NCBI GenBank assembly: GCA_047967505.1
Contig: CM106538.1
DNA from: Dipteris shenzhenensis
Lineage: Eukaryota; Polypodiophyta; Polypodiopsida; Gleicheniales
Direction: 5' to 3' (one strand)
DNA length: 64,000 bases
Below, one piece after another: positions 42,645 through 52,590 of the stretch; the first letter of the stretch is position 1; the number at the start of each line of letters is the position of its first letter. Position numbers and translations under genes: made by a program. Below the pieces are notes generated by a model. It did no database searches. It saw only the letters and a program-made list of their open reading frames with translations, and was not told where the DNA came from.

Positions 42645-43761
42645 TGTTGGCTCTTTCCTACTGCTTCCGTAGGAAGAGCTGGGTATTCTATGTTGTAGGG
42701 TTCCGAGGCTTTTTGTCACCTACAGATATATTGGGTTTGTCGTTGTAGTATATGTGTAGCTTAGGACCTCGAGTCGTGTTCCGGTGAGAGACGTAGGCTT
42801 AAGTGTGGTGAGTAAACAAAATGCAAGCATGTGTAAAAGGCACGTAAACCATTGTTGTTGGGGTAATGAAGGCTTTCGCCTTCATTGGGGGTTGTAGGGT
42901 TTAGGAGGAGTTTAAGGGAGGATCCAGGGTTTAGAAAGAGTTCAGGGTTAGAAAGAGTTCTAGGGTTTAGAAGGGGGTTCCAAGGTTTAGAAGGAGTCCA
43001 GGGTTAGAAGGAGGGTCCAAGGTTCAGAGTAGAGTACATGGTGGAGAACTCGTCTCCCTCGTAGATCATTGAGTTTAAGGGTTTAGGAAAGCATAGGAGT
43101 GGGAGAGGAAGAAGGTGTAAGAGCATGGGTGAAGTAAGAGAGAGAGGATGAAGGAGGAGGAGGGAAGAGGAGGAGGGAGAGGGAGGAGAGAGGAGGAGGA
43201 GGAGGAGGGAGGAGGAGGAGGAGGAGGAGGGAGAAGGAGGGAGGAGGAGAGGGAGAGGGTGGGTTGCAGGGTTGGAGGAGAGGGGAGAAGGGTTGCAAGG
43301 TTAGGACATGCTTTTGGACGTACAGTGCAAGGAAGCATGGACACTTGAGACAAATGCTTGGAATACCAATGTAGACTCAACACAATGCCCCAAGAGTGTG
43401 GGCTTCATTCCATTATGGGGTATTTATACAAGTTGGAGAGCTTCCCTCTCTGCATGTAACACAAAGTCGTATCACAAAGTTGTAACACAAAGTTGTATCA
43501 CAAAGTCGTAACACAAAGTTGTGTCACAAAGTCGTAACACATTCTCTCTCTTCATGTAGAAGATGTAACACAAAGTTGTTAAACAAAGTCGTAACATAAA
43601 CTTGTAACACAAACTTGCAACACAAAGTTGTTACACAAAGTCGTAACATAAAGTTGTGTCTAGAAGTTGTAACACAAAGTTGTAACACCTTCTCTTTCTT
43701 CATAAGTTCATGTTGGCACAGAGTCAATTTTTCATAAGTTCATGTTGGCACAGAGTCAACA
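42645..43761 (-). repeat. 5' LTR of the Athila-like element
   Basis: 1117 bp; pair of 28368-29531. It differs by small deletions in the repeat tracts (for example near 42920 and in the AGG tract near 43200) and by scattered substitutions. Confidence 0.93.
43421..43428 (-). promoter_or_regulatory. TATA-like box of the Athila-like LTR
   Basis: The minus strand reads TATAAATA in the context ACTTGTATAAATACCCC. The same box is kept in the solo LTR at 3160-3167 and in the 3' LTR. It is the likely core promoter of the element's transcript. Confidence 0.6.
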
Positions 43762-46100
43762 GCAGGTTTGAGCCCATTGATGGGCAACCCTTTTATGAAG
43801 CTTGCAGGATTGCCCTTGATGAGGGAAGAAAAGGAAACTTGCCACAAATTGAGTGGATGGAAAAGTTTCAATGGGTCATTTGTCATATATGCATATTTAA
43901 CAATGACTCAAAGTACATTCTAGAATCAGAAAGGCTGCATTCTGCTCCATTTAGGTTGAAAAAAGCCTCTTCTCTTTCTAAGATCTTGATAAAGGCAAGG
44001 GAGTTATGGATGGGCTGTGGAAAGCCACAAACAGTGAAGGGTAGGAGACCTACATCTGAGTACATGGCAAAGAGGACTCGGCTCTATAGATGCTTGAAAG
44101 TTGTTGTAAGCAATACGCAAGGCATCAAGTAATAAGGTTGAGGCAAAGGATTTCAACACCGCCATTGCAAGATACAGGGATGTTACTTGCATTGTCTTCC
44201 ATGAGGACTCAGTGTTTCAGAGCATGGTGGATGTTTGCCAAGCATATGAAACAGGGAAAATATCCTTCGAGGCACCAGAGCACACTACAACTCAAAGGAA
44301 AGAAATAAAGAAACCGATGTCTATTGTTTGGTGGAGAGCATTAAGGTTTGTTCCAGATGCAATAATAGCAGAAGTATGCAAGAAGATCCTAAGTGGTGAC
44401 TACTTCTTTGGAAAGAAGAGCAAGCATAGCAACTTGGATGAAGTGGTCACCCGAATGATTCAAAGTGAGGCTACTCTCTCGGCACTATTATTTTTATTGA
44501 AATTTGATGATGAGTTAGCTGGCAAGAATTGATGTGGATAAGAAGAATTAGCCTAGGTCAACTCCTTGATAAGACATGGGCTAGAAAGTGGTTGGCTTCA
44601 ATGGATGCAGATGCCACACCAACAAAGGATCTAAGAGCTAAAATGCCAAAGGTTGTTGAGATATAATATATGGACATCAAGAAAAAGGCCTTGGCACAGT
44701 CCACTGCCCAAGGTAGAGCAATTGGTGGTTTAGATGATGGTTCTCCATTCAGCTTCTCCTATGATATCCTGCTATCAGATAATGATACAAAATTTGCACA
44801 AATGGCATTGATACAGAGCATTTCATAACAATGAGTGGTCATGCTTGGGAGAAGCCATGCGTATTTTTCATAGATGAATTGCAAGACCTTGCAGTGTCAC
44901 GGATAGTTGAACTTATGCGGTTTATCGTAGAAGGTCCTATGGCAGATAAGAAAAGATCAATGTTGGTCCTGTTCATGATAGAATCACAAAGGGATGCCTT
45001 GTATGCGAGTTTGACATCTGCATTTGGGTATTTACTTTCACAAGTATACCATGGTATAGTCCTACGCAATCATATAACTATCTTGGAAGGCACTGCCATT
45101 CAAGTCTTGCAGCCTTTCTTGATGTGCTTCTTATCCACCAGGGGTGGTGGCAATCTAATCAAAATTCCTTTAAGGACTCTTGAGCTTCATTACTTTGAGG
45201 ACAATAAGATTAAGCTTGATGCAACAATGGTGGATTACAGAAAGCTGATGGATCTTGATGTGATACTAGAGATGACAAAGAATTTATTGAATGATGGGTG
45301 GGAAGTAGCATTATATCGAATGGGTTTTGCTACTAAGAAATTGCTATGCCAAGGTAGAAATGTAAATGTCATTGATACCCCCCATCAAATTGAGTTCTTT
45401 GACACATATTACAGTTGCACTACCTTCTTTGAAGAGGAAAATGTCAAAGAAGAGGGTAGTGAGAAAAATGTCGAAGATGAGGGTAGTGAGTTTGAGGGTG
45501 ATGATTTTAGCTCAGGTGATGATGAGGATGAAAGCTCTGCATCCGATGACTTATGCCAAGAAGAAATCCACACAAAGAATAAGGGTGATCAATTGTCAAC
45601 TAGAGTTAAGGAGGTTCCACTCATCATACAGGAAGGCTCGGGGTAGCAAGAAGTAGTAGTTCAGCACGTCACAGGAAAAGGTAAGGCTAAAGAGGTGGAA
45701 GCACTTCCCTTGAAATTAAAAGTGAGGAAGGCACCCTTAATCTTGGGTGAAGGACATGCAAGTGGATCAAGAAAGGAAGCCTTACTCAAAGAAGGTATGG
45801 ACGAGGCAAAGCATGACCAGGAGGAGTTACCAAGAGGCATAGATGGTTCTTCAACCATGATCTTACAGACTCCAGAGTAGCCTACTAGTCAGGAACCTAG
45901 TAGCCAGGTCCCTACTCACCAAGAACTTGGTCATGAGACTCTAGAACAGCCTACTAGTTAGGTGCTTAGAACTGAAGAGCAAACTACTAAGGACCTTGCT
46001 ACTAAGACTCCAGTCTTAGAGCAGCCTATTAGTCAAGACCTTGGTAGTCAAGGGCCTAGCATTGAGGACATTGGTACTAAGTAACATGATGGCTGACGGC
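43762..46100 (+). pseudogene. Right-arm gene of the transposon: N4/N6 DNA-methyltransferase-like
   Basis: Continues 27890-28367 after the retrotransposon. Blocks: GRRPTSEYMAKRTRLYRCLK (to 44100), a frameshift near 44130, FVPDAIIAEVCKKILSGDYFFGKK (to 44531), stops near 44531, 44665 and 44828, then an open 271-codon frame at 44831-45646. In that frame CVFFIDELQD sits where a DPPY-type motif would be, followed by MLVLFMIESQ, then a C-terminal NDGWEVALYRMGFATKKL and QGRNVNVIDTPHQIEFF. This parallels the FxGxG SAM loop and second acidic strand of N4/N6 methyltransferases (family form: GD.VLDPFAG.G...A...GR....IE). The catalytic and SAM motifs are altered, so activity is unlikely. An acidic tail and threonine/glutamate repeats (45650-46085) close it. 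The assignment is a resemblance only. Confidence 0.45.
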
Positions 46101-46741
46101 CTTGTAATCACAAGTTTTGAACTTCTATGTAAAGCGAATATCTAATAAAAAGTTTACTACTTTTTTGATTTCTTTACTCTCATTATTGTGTATAAAGATT
46201 GTTTATGAGGTCCATTTTATATTTAATGGTGTATTTCAAACTTTATGTCAAATGTATTTTTATAGTTAAGGGTGTTTTTTAATACCAAGTGAGGTGTATA
46301 TGTACACCACTTACACATAAAAGGATTTATCTACACTACCTTTATAAGGGGTTTATGTACACCACCTTTCTAAAAGAAATGGTCATAAAGGTGTGTGCAC
46401 ACCACTTATACATAAAGGTGTTTATTTACACCACCTTTCTAAGAGAATTGGTCATCTATTATTGGTCATCTATTTGATGTTCTTAGGTGATAGTAGCTCA
46501 ATTCACAAGAAGTTATGAAGATGTTTATGTAGAACACCTTTGTAAGAGATTTTTGTGAAGTTATGAAGATGTTTATGTAGACCACCTTTGTAAGAGATTT
46601 GGTTATGCATTGATGTTCATAGTACTTAATCATCAAATCTTTTGTTTTGAGTTGTCAAATCTAGTTCAAAAAACAACATTACTAGTATATTCAAAATTTT
46701 TGGACTCTTTTTTAGTCCATTTCTCAAATTGGACTTTACAC
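46101..46741. repeat. Right subterminal region with GGTGTA palindromes
   Basis: GGTGTATATGTACACC at 46293-46308, GGTGTGTGCACACC near 46395, GGTGTTTATTTACACC near 46425 and several single TACACCACCTTT words to 46600. They mirror the left subterminal GGTGTATAGATACACC set. No gene. Confidence 0.75.
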
Positions 46742-46768
46742 AAGTCCAAAAATTTTGAATCGTGTGTT
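46742..46768 (-). repeat. Right terminal inverted repeat
   Basis: Inverse of the left end, with AACACACGATTC outermost on the minus strand. AATA follows at 46769-46772. Confidence 0.85.
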
Positions 46769-46850
46769 AATAGAGATCTACCATATTGCTTTCATTGTGC
46801 TCTCACACCTCTTGCAAGATGCATCTATTCTATCCTACAGGTTCCTACAG
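46769..46850 (+). repeat. Tail of the split 3' LTR of gag-only copy B
   Basis: AATAGAGATCTACCATATTGC to CCTACA. It equals the last part of the 5' LTR at 15793-15875. Confidence 0.88.
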
Positions 46851-47239
46851 CAATGGCAGTATTGCTCAAAATTATGCCTGAAGATTATGATCATGTTGTT
46901 ACCACATTGAAAAATCTTCCTAATCCTACTCTTGAAGGTCTTATTACTGCTCTTCAAGAAGAAGAAAGGCACAAGGAACTCCGGAGAGGCAATGACATAG
47001 CCTATGCCATCAAAACTCAAATGGGCAAGCTTTCACCTTGCAAACATTGTGGGAAGACTAATCACCTCTCAAAAGATTACTTCAAGATCAATCCTTGCAA
47101 ATATTGTGGCAAAAACAATCACCATGAAAAGTTTTGTAAGGCCAAAAAAGAAGCAATTACAAAACCAGAAACTGCCAATTTACTTTCAGTTGATGTCCCT
47201 CCACAAGATGAGGCCTCTTATGAAAATTATGCTTTTTGA
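46851..47239 (+). pseudogene. 3' half of a gag-only Gag (probably copy A)
   Basis: Begins abruptly at GCAATGGCAGTATTG, directly after the LTR end, with AMAVLLKIMPEDYDHVV. It keeps both zinc knuckles (CKHCGKTNHLSKDY, where the last cysteine is changed to tyrosine, and CKYCGKNNHHEKFC) and ends NYAF. The N-terminal half is missing. Its place after copy B's LTR suggests it is the remainder of copy A, into which copy B inserted. Confidence 0.82.
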
Positions 47240-47400
47240 ACCATCTCCATATATGCTCCAGATCTTTCTTTTATGTTGAGTCAAGGTACTGGATAGTCCT
47301 CCAAAATGAATGGAATAAACTATTGTGTTCTTTGTAAACATCTCCATATATGCTCCAGATCTTTCTTTTATGTTGAGTCAAGGTACTGGATAGTCCTCCC
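47240..47400 (+). repeat. Duplicated 3' UTR of the gag-only family
   Basis: The stretch CATCTCCATATATGCTCCAGATCTTTCTTTTATG...GATAGTCCTCC occurs twice, about 96 bases apart (from 47243 and 47339). It also resembles the minus strand at 5220-5290 of the intact element. Confidence 0.8.
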
Positions 47401-47800
47401 TCCCCCTCACTCACTCCCCCTCCTCACTCCCTCCTCCCCCTCCCTCCTCCTCCCCCTCCCTCCCTCCCTTCTCCCCCTCCCCTCTCCTCCCCTCCCCCTC
47501 CTCACTCCCTCCTCCCCCTTCCTCCTCCTCCCCCTCCCTCCCTCCCTCCTCCACACCTGCTCCTTCTACCCTCCCCCTCCCTCCCTCCCTCCCCCACACC
47601 TGCTCCTCCTGCCCTCCCCCTCCCTCCTCCTCCACTACTATTCCTCCTCCCCCCTCCCTCCTGCTCCTCCCTCCTCCCTCCTTCCTCCTCCATGCCTACT
47701 CCTCCTCACCCTCCACACCTGCTAGTTTGCCCCCTTTTCCTCCTCTTCAATTACTCGTCCTCCCTCCCCCATCCCTCCTCCTCCTTGCCCTCCCTCTTCC
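47401..47800. repeat. Pyrimidine-rich tract
   Basis: CCCTCC and CTCCTCC repeats with CACACCTGCTCCT islands. Open frames on both strands are compositional. It starts exactly where the gag-only 3' UTR ends. Confidence 0.8.
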
Positions 47801-47861
47801 TGCATGATGCTCCTTTAAGCCTGCATCTCCACACCTTCTCCTTCTCTACACTCCTTTAGTC

Positions 47862-48658
47862 ATGGCACCATTCGAGGACCAACAAGTATCAGGTTCACTT
47901 AGAGTTGGAGGCTGAATATGCAAGCACACGTAGTCTAGGATTGAGGGGAGCTTCCAAAATCCAGTTTTTGTTTGCAAGGAAAGAAGCATCTCGACCTTTG
48001 GGTAGAAGGATCCTTGTATCCTTTAGATCCTACCAACCAAAAGAGCCCTCCTTTCCAGACAATGCATGAGCTAGTTCAGTTTGTTGGAAATGGACATACG
48101 GGGTTGCTTGGTTATTGCAATTGGTTAAACAATGCTCAGTCAATGGCTATGCAAGAAAGCGAGATGCATAGAGCCCAAGCAGAGATCCTAGCACATTTAG
48201 GAAATAGCACCATTGTTGCAATGCATAACTCTATGCAAGATCTTGAGAGGGAGAACCAGGATCTTTATGATAAATCCAAAGCATTGGACTCGGAGCAAAA
48301 TGCATTGGACTTGGAGCGACATAAATTAGAAGAGTCACTTTGTAAGCTAGCTGAGTCCAAAAAAGGCTTGAAAAGATCTATATACAATCAAGTACGATGA
48401 GCTGTAGAGAAGGAATGAGAGAAGGTAGAAGAATGAGTGCAAAAGATGAAAGAAACACCTTTGGGATTGAAGGAGAGGAAAAGAAGGTACTTACATACCA
48501 TGGATGCATTGGCACCCACTAGTGGTGCTAGAAAGAGGAGAGTCTGGGCTACAAGGTTGGTTATCAAATGTTCCAATGAGATTACAGTCTTTTGTGCTAC
48601 ACTATTTTTGACTAAGTTTTTATTGTGTTCTTCTTTAGGAACTTCATGGAAGATGTGA
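47862..48658 (+). pseudogene. Unrecognised coiled-coil protein, decayed
   Basis: Starts at an ATG in good context (MAPFEDQQVSGSLRVGG) and loses the frame near 47912. An open 143-codon block at 47972-48400 begins KKHLDLWVEGSLYPLDP and has a long charged helix (QDLERENQDLYDKSKALDSE, LDLERHKLEESLCKLAESKK), clearly a coiled coil. Stops at 48401 and 48416 are followed by LGLKERKRRYLHTMDALAP and a basic GARKRRVW segment. No family recognised. It may be the 5' part of the next feature, perhaps another mobile-element gene. Confidence 0.45.
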
Positions 48659-49188
48659 TGGGAAGAACAGATGGGGACGATATTGACTGTTCATATGCTC
48701 TAGCTAGTTTACTGAAGTCAAGCGATGTCATTGGGATACTAAGGAACCCAAGACACAAGTGCCTACATGTGCAAGTTGTTGAGGAGGTGATGAAGGACTT
48801 CAAGGATATTGTGGATGCAAAGGAGATGCTTGCAGCTTGTGATACTACCAGTGTAAGTCGTGAAGCTTACATATCTATTTTCAAAATTTTCAAGTCTACT
48901 ATTTTGGGAAAGTATAAGAAGTCTATAGTGCCCGTATCCACACCTTGGTCTGTGAGATGTGCACGGTGAGAAACAAACCAATGTGCAAGAGAAATGCTTG
49001 GAGGGTACCATTGTGTAAGGGGCACAATGACTTGGAAGAGTAAAAAGAAATCTGGCTTGCAAACCTTTGAGATGAATGCTTTCAAAAATGTCTACTTAGA
49101 TGTTGAGAAACTACAACAAGCAATGGTCAAATTCTATGGCATGAGAGAAGATGGTAAGAGAAAATCCATTATAGCTCTTACCCCTTAA
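48625..49188 (+). pseudogene. Unrecognised protein with helical N-terminal domain, decayed
   Basis: Frame 48640-48969 reads NFMEDVMGRTDGDDIDCSYALA, then SSDVIGILRNPRHKCLHVQV and a long helix VVEEVMKDFKDIVDAKEML, then CDTTSVSREAYISIF. After a stop at about 48967 a frame at 48990-49188 continues GGYHCVRGTMTWKSKKK and NVYLDVEKLQQAMVKFYGM. The composition looks like real protein sequence. I do not recognise the family. Its position directly after a coiled-coil block suggests one original gene with 47862-48658. Confidence 0.45.
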
Positions 49189-49368
49189 TATATATCAAAA
49201 CCCTAAAAATTAAAATTAATCATAAAATCCCCAAATTTTTTGAAAAGCATTTACACCATGAACTGAAAGGAGAAAACATTAAAAGAAATAACATTTTAAT
49301 TTAATTGTCCATCATCTTTTGAAGCAATAACTAGGATTTGACAGACAAAAAATTAAATATTGCACTAG

Positions 49369-49857
49369 TCAAAACACATTGTTAGCAATCTTCAAAGTTG
49401 CAGGAGGAATGAAATTGGCACTATGCATGCACTTCTCCACACGGCGATTGACCTTACCACAATTTAAGGTAAAGTAGAAGGACTCTGACATGCCATCCTC
49501 CATGACCAATAGGTGTTCTCGCACATCCCTTAGAGTCCATTGTGATGTGACATTCACATTCTTGACATCTCCCTCTTCAACATCAATAGACAAACTTACC
49601 CCCGTATTGTCTTCATCATTAGAGTGTAGGGGAAGCCACCGGCCATTTGTTTTCCTCCAGCGCCTGTACTGAAAAGCTAAATACAACATTTGGCATGACA
49701 AATGGTATCTAATAACCACATTGTCTTTACATGCATGACATTGAAACACATCACCCTTTTGGTCACCTGACCTGGTTTCCCAATTCATCCCAAATAAATC
49801 TTCAAGAGCATTTTCATATACATGCTTGCAGGACCACATAGTTTTTGTTCTATGCAT
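49369..49857 (-). CDS. Hypothetical protein with cysteine pair and ubiquitin-like C-terminus
   Basis: An open 162-codon frame. Near residue 38 it has FQCHACKDNVVIRYHLSC, a possible zinc-binding cluster (C-x2-C...H-x2-C). An acidic middle follows, and then WTLRDVREHLLVMEDGMSESFYFTLNCGKVNR...PPATLKIA, whose layout (TL.DVR..L.......FYF...GK) resembles a ubiquitin-like fold. It starts near 49857 after an A-rich stretch and ends in ANNVF. It may be one exon of a longer gene or part of a mobile element. No family can be named. Confidence 0.35.
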   Translation of the reverse strand: MHRTKTMWSCKHVYENALEDLFGMNWETRSGDQKGDVFQCHACKDNVVIRYHLSCQMLYLAFQYRRWRKTNGRWLPLHSNDEDNTGVSLSIDVEEGDVKNVNVTSQWTLRDVREHLLVMEDGMSESFYFTLNCGKVNRRVEKCMHSANFIPPATLKIANNVF

Positions 49858-50355
49858 ATGTATATTCTGAAAAAAAGAAGCAAAAATTATTAGATATCAA
49901 CGCTCCACTCTCGTGTAACTATGCGGGAACCAGCTAACTCTACTTGTAAGCCCCCCATATGAGGAGAAGGCATTTGAGTAGCTAGGTTATCCGGTAGGTC
50001 TTGGTTTGGACACCAAATTGGGGCCATGTATGGCCTGATGGTTGGACGGCTTCAGATAGAGTTGGCACATTGCCAACTAGGCTATATGCAAGTGCAGGAA
50101 GGCATCCCACATGTGACTGACTACATTGAGGGTAGACGGAGCATTTCTCGGGGCAGCCCACTCTTGGGCTGCGGGGTCTGTTTGGAGCCCTAGATGATCC
50201 CAGATGCGAACGGCAACCGTAGGTCAATTGCTCTATTCTACACCACGGTTTTAATGTGTGGTCGATGGCCTATTTCAGGACTGACCTCTAGTCGGTTGTT
50301 TTGGGCCGAGGGTCGGCAATCTCCCAATCAGGTCTAACTGACTACGACTGGTGGC
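49858..50355 (+). other. Probable copia LTR, upstream part
   Basis: No gene. The LTR of the following copia element should begin in this stretch, but no second LTR is in the window, so its 5' edge cannot be placed. Confidence 0.4.
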
Positions 50356-50363
50356 TATATAAG
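50356..50363 (+). promoter_or_regulatory. TATA-like box in copia LTR
   Basis: TATATAAG in the context GTGGCTATATAAGAGC, about 250 bases before the LTR end at 50606. Confidence 0.5.
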
Positions 50364-50606
50364 AGCAAGCCCGTGAAGCCCATCATCATCACTGGCTACA
50401 ACAACCCTGATTCCTTAGCATCCCCAACTACTGTTTCCACACCATCAAAGCTTCTCACACAGGAGCACATGGCTAGGAGGCAGCGCCATCTATTGTATCA
50501 ATTTTACAGTAATCAAATTTTTGATTCTCCATGCTATCTGCTTTTCCCTCTTACATATTAGATCTTGTTATTTGTTGAGTACAGACGTTGTATTGTTTTC
50601 TTACAT

Positions 50607-50622
50607 GGTATTAGAGCCTGGG
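50607..50622 (+). other. Primer binding site of a copia element
   Basis: TGGTATTAGAGCCTGG directly after an LTR end in TTCTTACA. It matches the initiator tRNA-Met type with one change. Confidence 0.8.
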
Positions 50623-50689
50623 CTCTAGCAAGAAGATTTAGTAGTGTGTTTCTGTTTGTGAGCAGATTGTGAGAGATAACCGAGCCCAC

Positions 50690-51480
50690 AAGATTGCGAA
50701 TCCCAGTGTTCGACGAAAGCGGAAAGTTGGATGGCACTAACTGTCCACTCTGGAATTCAAGATGAAGACCATCCTAAGTGCATACGAGCTTTGGGATACT
50801 ACTACTGGGGTGGATGTGAAGCCGGTTGCGAGACTGAATCCAGCCAATGCAGGACAACAGATAGTACCAACTATGGATGAGATTCTCGCGTGGACAATAA
50901 GAAATGCAGATGCACTCTGTTCTATTTTCTGCAGTGTAAGTGATTTTGTCATGGAGTTAATTCAACATGTCACCACAGTGAAGGAGGCATAGATGGGGTC
51001 TTGAAAAGTCAGTACGAGACCACGAATCAGACATGGATTCAAAATCTAGAGACTAAACTCACGAACAAGAAACTGTCTGAGTCTGAAACGGCAGAGAAGT
51101 TCATCACCAGGGTGAAGAATCTGCGCGATCAGATGATTGCAATTGGCATCACCATCACCTGCGAGAATCTAGCACGAAGGTGCATACGGATTCTCCCACC
51201 AAAGTACGATGGTCTTGTTACGGTGCTGAATACATAGAACAGAAATCCACCCCTCAACTTTGAGGATTTCATCACGATGCTTCTAGAGGAGGAGATGCAT
51301 CAAAAGATGAGGACTGGAGAAGATTCAGCTTTCTCGGCTGGGATCAAAGAAAGGTAAGGGTAAGGACTCTAGTAACCCATCTTCTTTCGATGATAAAAAG
51401 AGAAAGAAGAAGTCAAGTGCTTCTATTGCAACAAGGTAGGGCACAAGCAGAATGAGTGCCCAAAGAAGATTGCAGATGAA
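50690..51480 (+). pseudogene. Copia gag, decayed
   Basis: Fragments read FKMKTILSAYELWD, LAWTIRNADALCSIF, ESETAEKFITRVKNLRDQM and RIL...YDGLVTVLNT. Together they follow the usual copia Gag (UBN2) order. Stops at 50991, 51003 and 51238 and a frameshift near 51345 are followed by CFYCNKVGHKQNEC, a CX2CX4HX4C knuckle, at about 51418-51460. It belongs to the same element as the protease and integrase downstream. Confidence 0.8.
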
Positions 51481-51589
51481 AAGAACGGAGTAAAGAAAGA
51501 GTCCAACAATAGCACGCAGGCAGTACCAATAGAGTTGTTCATAGCAATTGAGGAGATTTGCACGGAGGTAGTTCATATACCTATGGATG

Positions 51590-52590
51590 AACCTTGGATT
51601 ATTGACAATGGTGCATCGTGCCACATGACCAGTCAGAAGGATTGGTATCCTCTCTACATCCGGTAGGGAATGACATCCTAGTAGCAGTCAGCAATGATGC
51701 AAAATGTCCAGCAAAAGGAAAAGGTACGATTGCTCTCAAGTCAGATGGAGTTGTAAAATAGTTGTCTGATGTTCTTTATGTGCCAGATATCAAGAGGAAC
51801 TTGTTGTCTATTTATGTGATCACAGATCGGGACCTCAAAGTTCACTTCAATAAGAATGGCATACAAATTTTGGATCTTCAAGAGAAGGTCATTGGTAAAG
51901 GTACACGGCGCAACAACATCTATGAACTCTCAATGATTGCAAACTTGCTAGAAATTATAGATCTGCCCGATGTATGTGAAGCTTGCATGATGGGCAAGCA
52001 GCATCGGTAGACCTTTCCTAAAGAGGCCAGCAGAGCAAAGGCTCCTCTAGTCATTCACACAGACCTCTGTGAAAAGATGGAGATGGAAGCTTTGGGTGGT
52101 TTCTACTACTTCATGATGCTGATCGATGACTACAATAGAAGGATATGGATACACTTCCTGAAGACTAAAGATGAGGCTTTTAGTAAGTTCAAAGAATGGC
52201 ATGTAATGGCTGAGAAAGAAACGGGGAGGAAGGTGAAGAAGTTGAGATTAGATAGAGGTGGAGAGTTCACATCAAGTGAATTCAAAAGTTACTGCAAAAG
52301 TCATGTGATCAAGAGGTAGAAACCCCTGCCACATACACCACAGCAAAATGGAGTAGCAGAGTGCAAGATGTGCGTCATTTGCAAAATGGGCAGGAGTATG
52401 ATGAAAGGGAAAGATTTGCCAAAGACTTTCTGGGCTGAAGCATGTAACACGGCAGTTTACATTGTGAATCATAGCTACACGAAGATTGTGAATGGGATGA
52501 CTCCATTGTAGGCCTTTTCTAGTAAGAAACCCTCAGTTGCACATTTCAGAGTTTTTGGATGTGACTGTTTTGTACATTACGGGCTGAAAT
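51590..52590 (+). pseudogene. Copia protease and integrase, decayed
   Basis: The protease active site is WIIDNGASCHMT (D-N-G-A, 51596-51632). Pre-integrase follows: LSDVLYVPDIKRNLLS and VCEACMMGKQHR with the zinc-binding cysteines. The integrase core has HTDLCEKM (first Asp), MLIDDYNRRIWIHFL, KLRLDRGGEFTS (second Asp), then PQQNGVAECK with the glutamate, and HFRVFGCDCFVHY. Stops at 51664, 52009, 52317 and 52510 break the frame. The tail fuses to RT at about 52588. Confidence 0.85.

Larger units (their letters stand above)
28368..43761 (-). mobile_element. Nearly complete Athila-like Ty3/gypsy retrotransposon
   Basis: A 15,394-bp element with paired LTRs (28368-29531 and 42645-43761) and a perfect target duplication GCAGG (28363-28367 and 43762-43766). 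A primer site TGGTGCCGTTGCCGGGG (minus strand, 42626-42642) resembles the tRNA-Asp type known from Athila. Minus-strand order: a 2.7-kb leader, gag, protease region, RT, RNase H and integrase, then a 3.8-kb extra 3' reading region where Athila elements carry an env-like gene. There is no second RNase H and no chromodomain. The LTRs differ by small indels and scattered substitutions, so the insertion looks fairly recent. It sits inside the right-arm gene of the DNA transposon. Confidence 0.93.
18170..46768. mobile_element. Giant terminal-inverted-repeat DNA transposon with divergent genes
   Basis: The edges are fixed by the split LTR of gag-only copy B. The ends are 27-bp inverted repeats with two mismatches (18170-18196 and 46742-46768, starting AACACAC). 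The best-fitting target duplication is AATA (18166-18169 and 46769-46772). Both subterminal regions hold GGTGTA...TACACC palindromes. Without the Athila-like insertion and one GCAGG copy the element is 13,200 bp. The left arm carries a minus-strand DUF7869-like gene and the right arm a plus-strand methyltransferase-like gene, both decayed. The centre (22388-27890) is non-coding. Subterminal repeats and the CACAC core recall CACTA elements, but a 4-bp duplication and these proteins do not fit that group cleanly. The superfamily is unassigned. Confidence 0.8.

Noticed and set aside
18170-46768. Canonical CACTA (EnSpm) element
   Set aside because: Ends begin AACACAC, not CACTA/CACTG. The best duplication is 4 bp and no TNP2-type transposase motif was found. 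Kept as unassigned.
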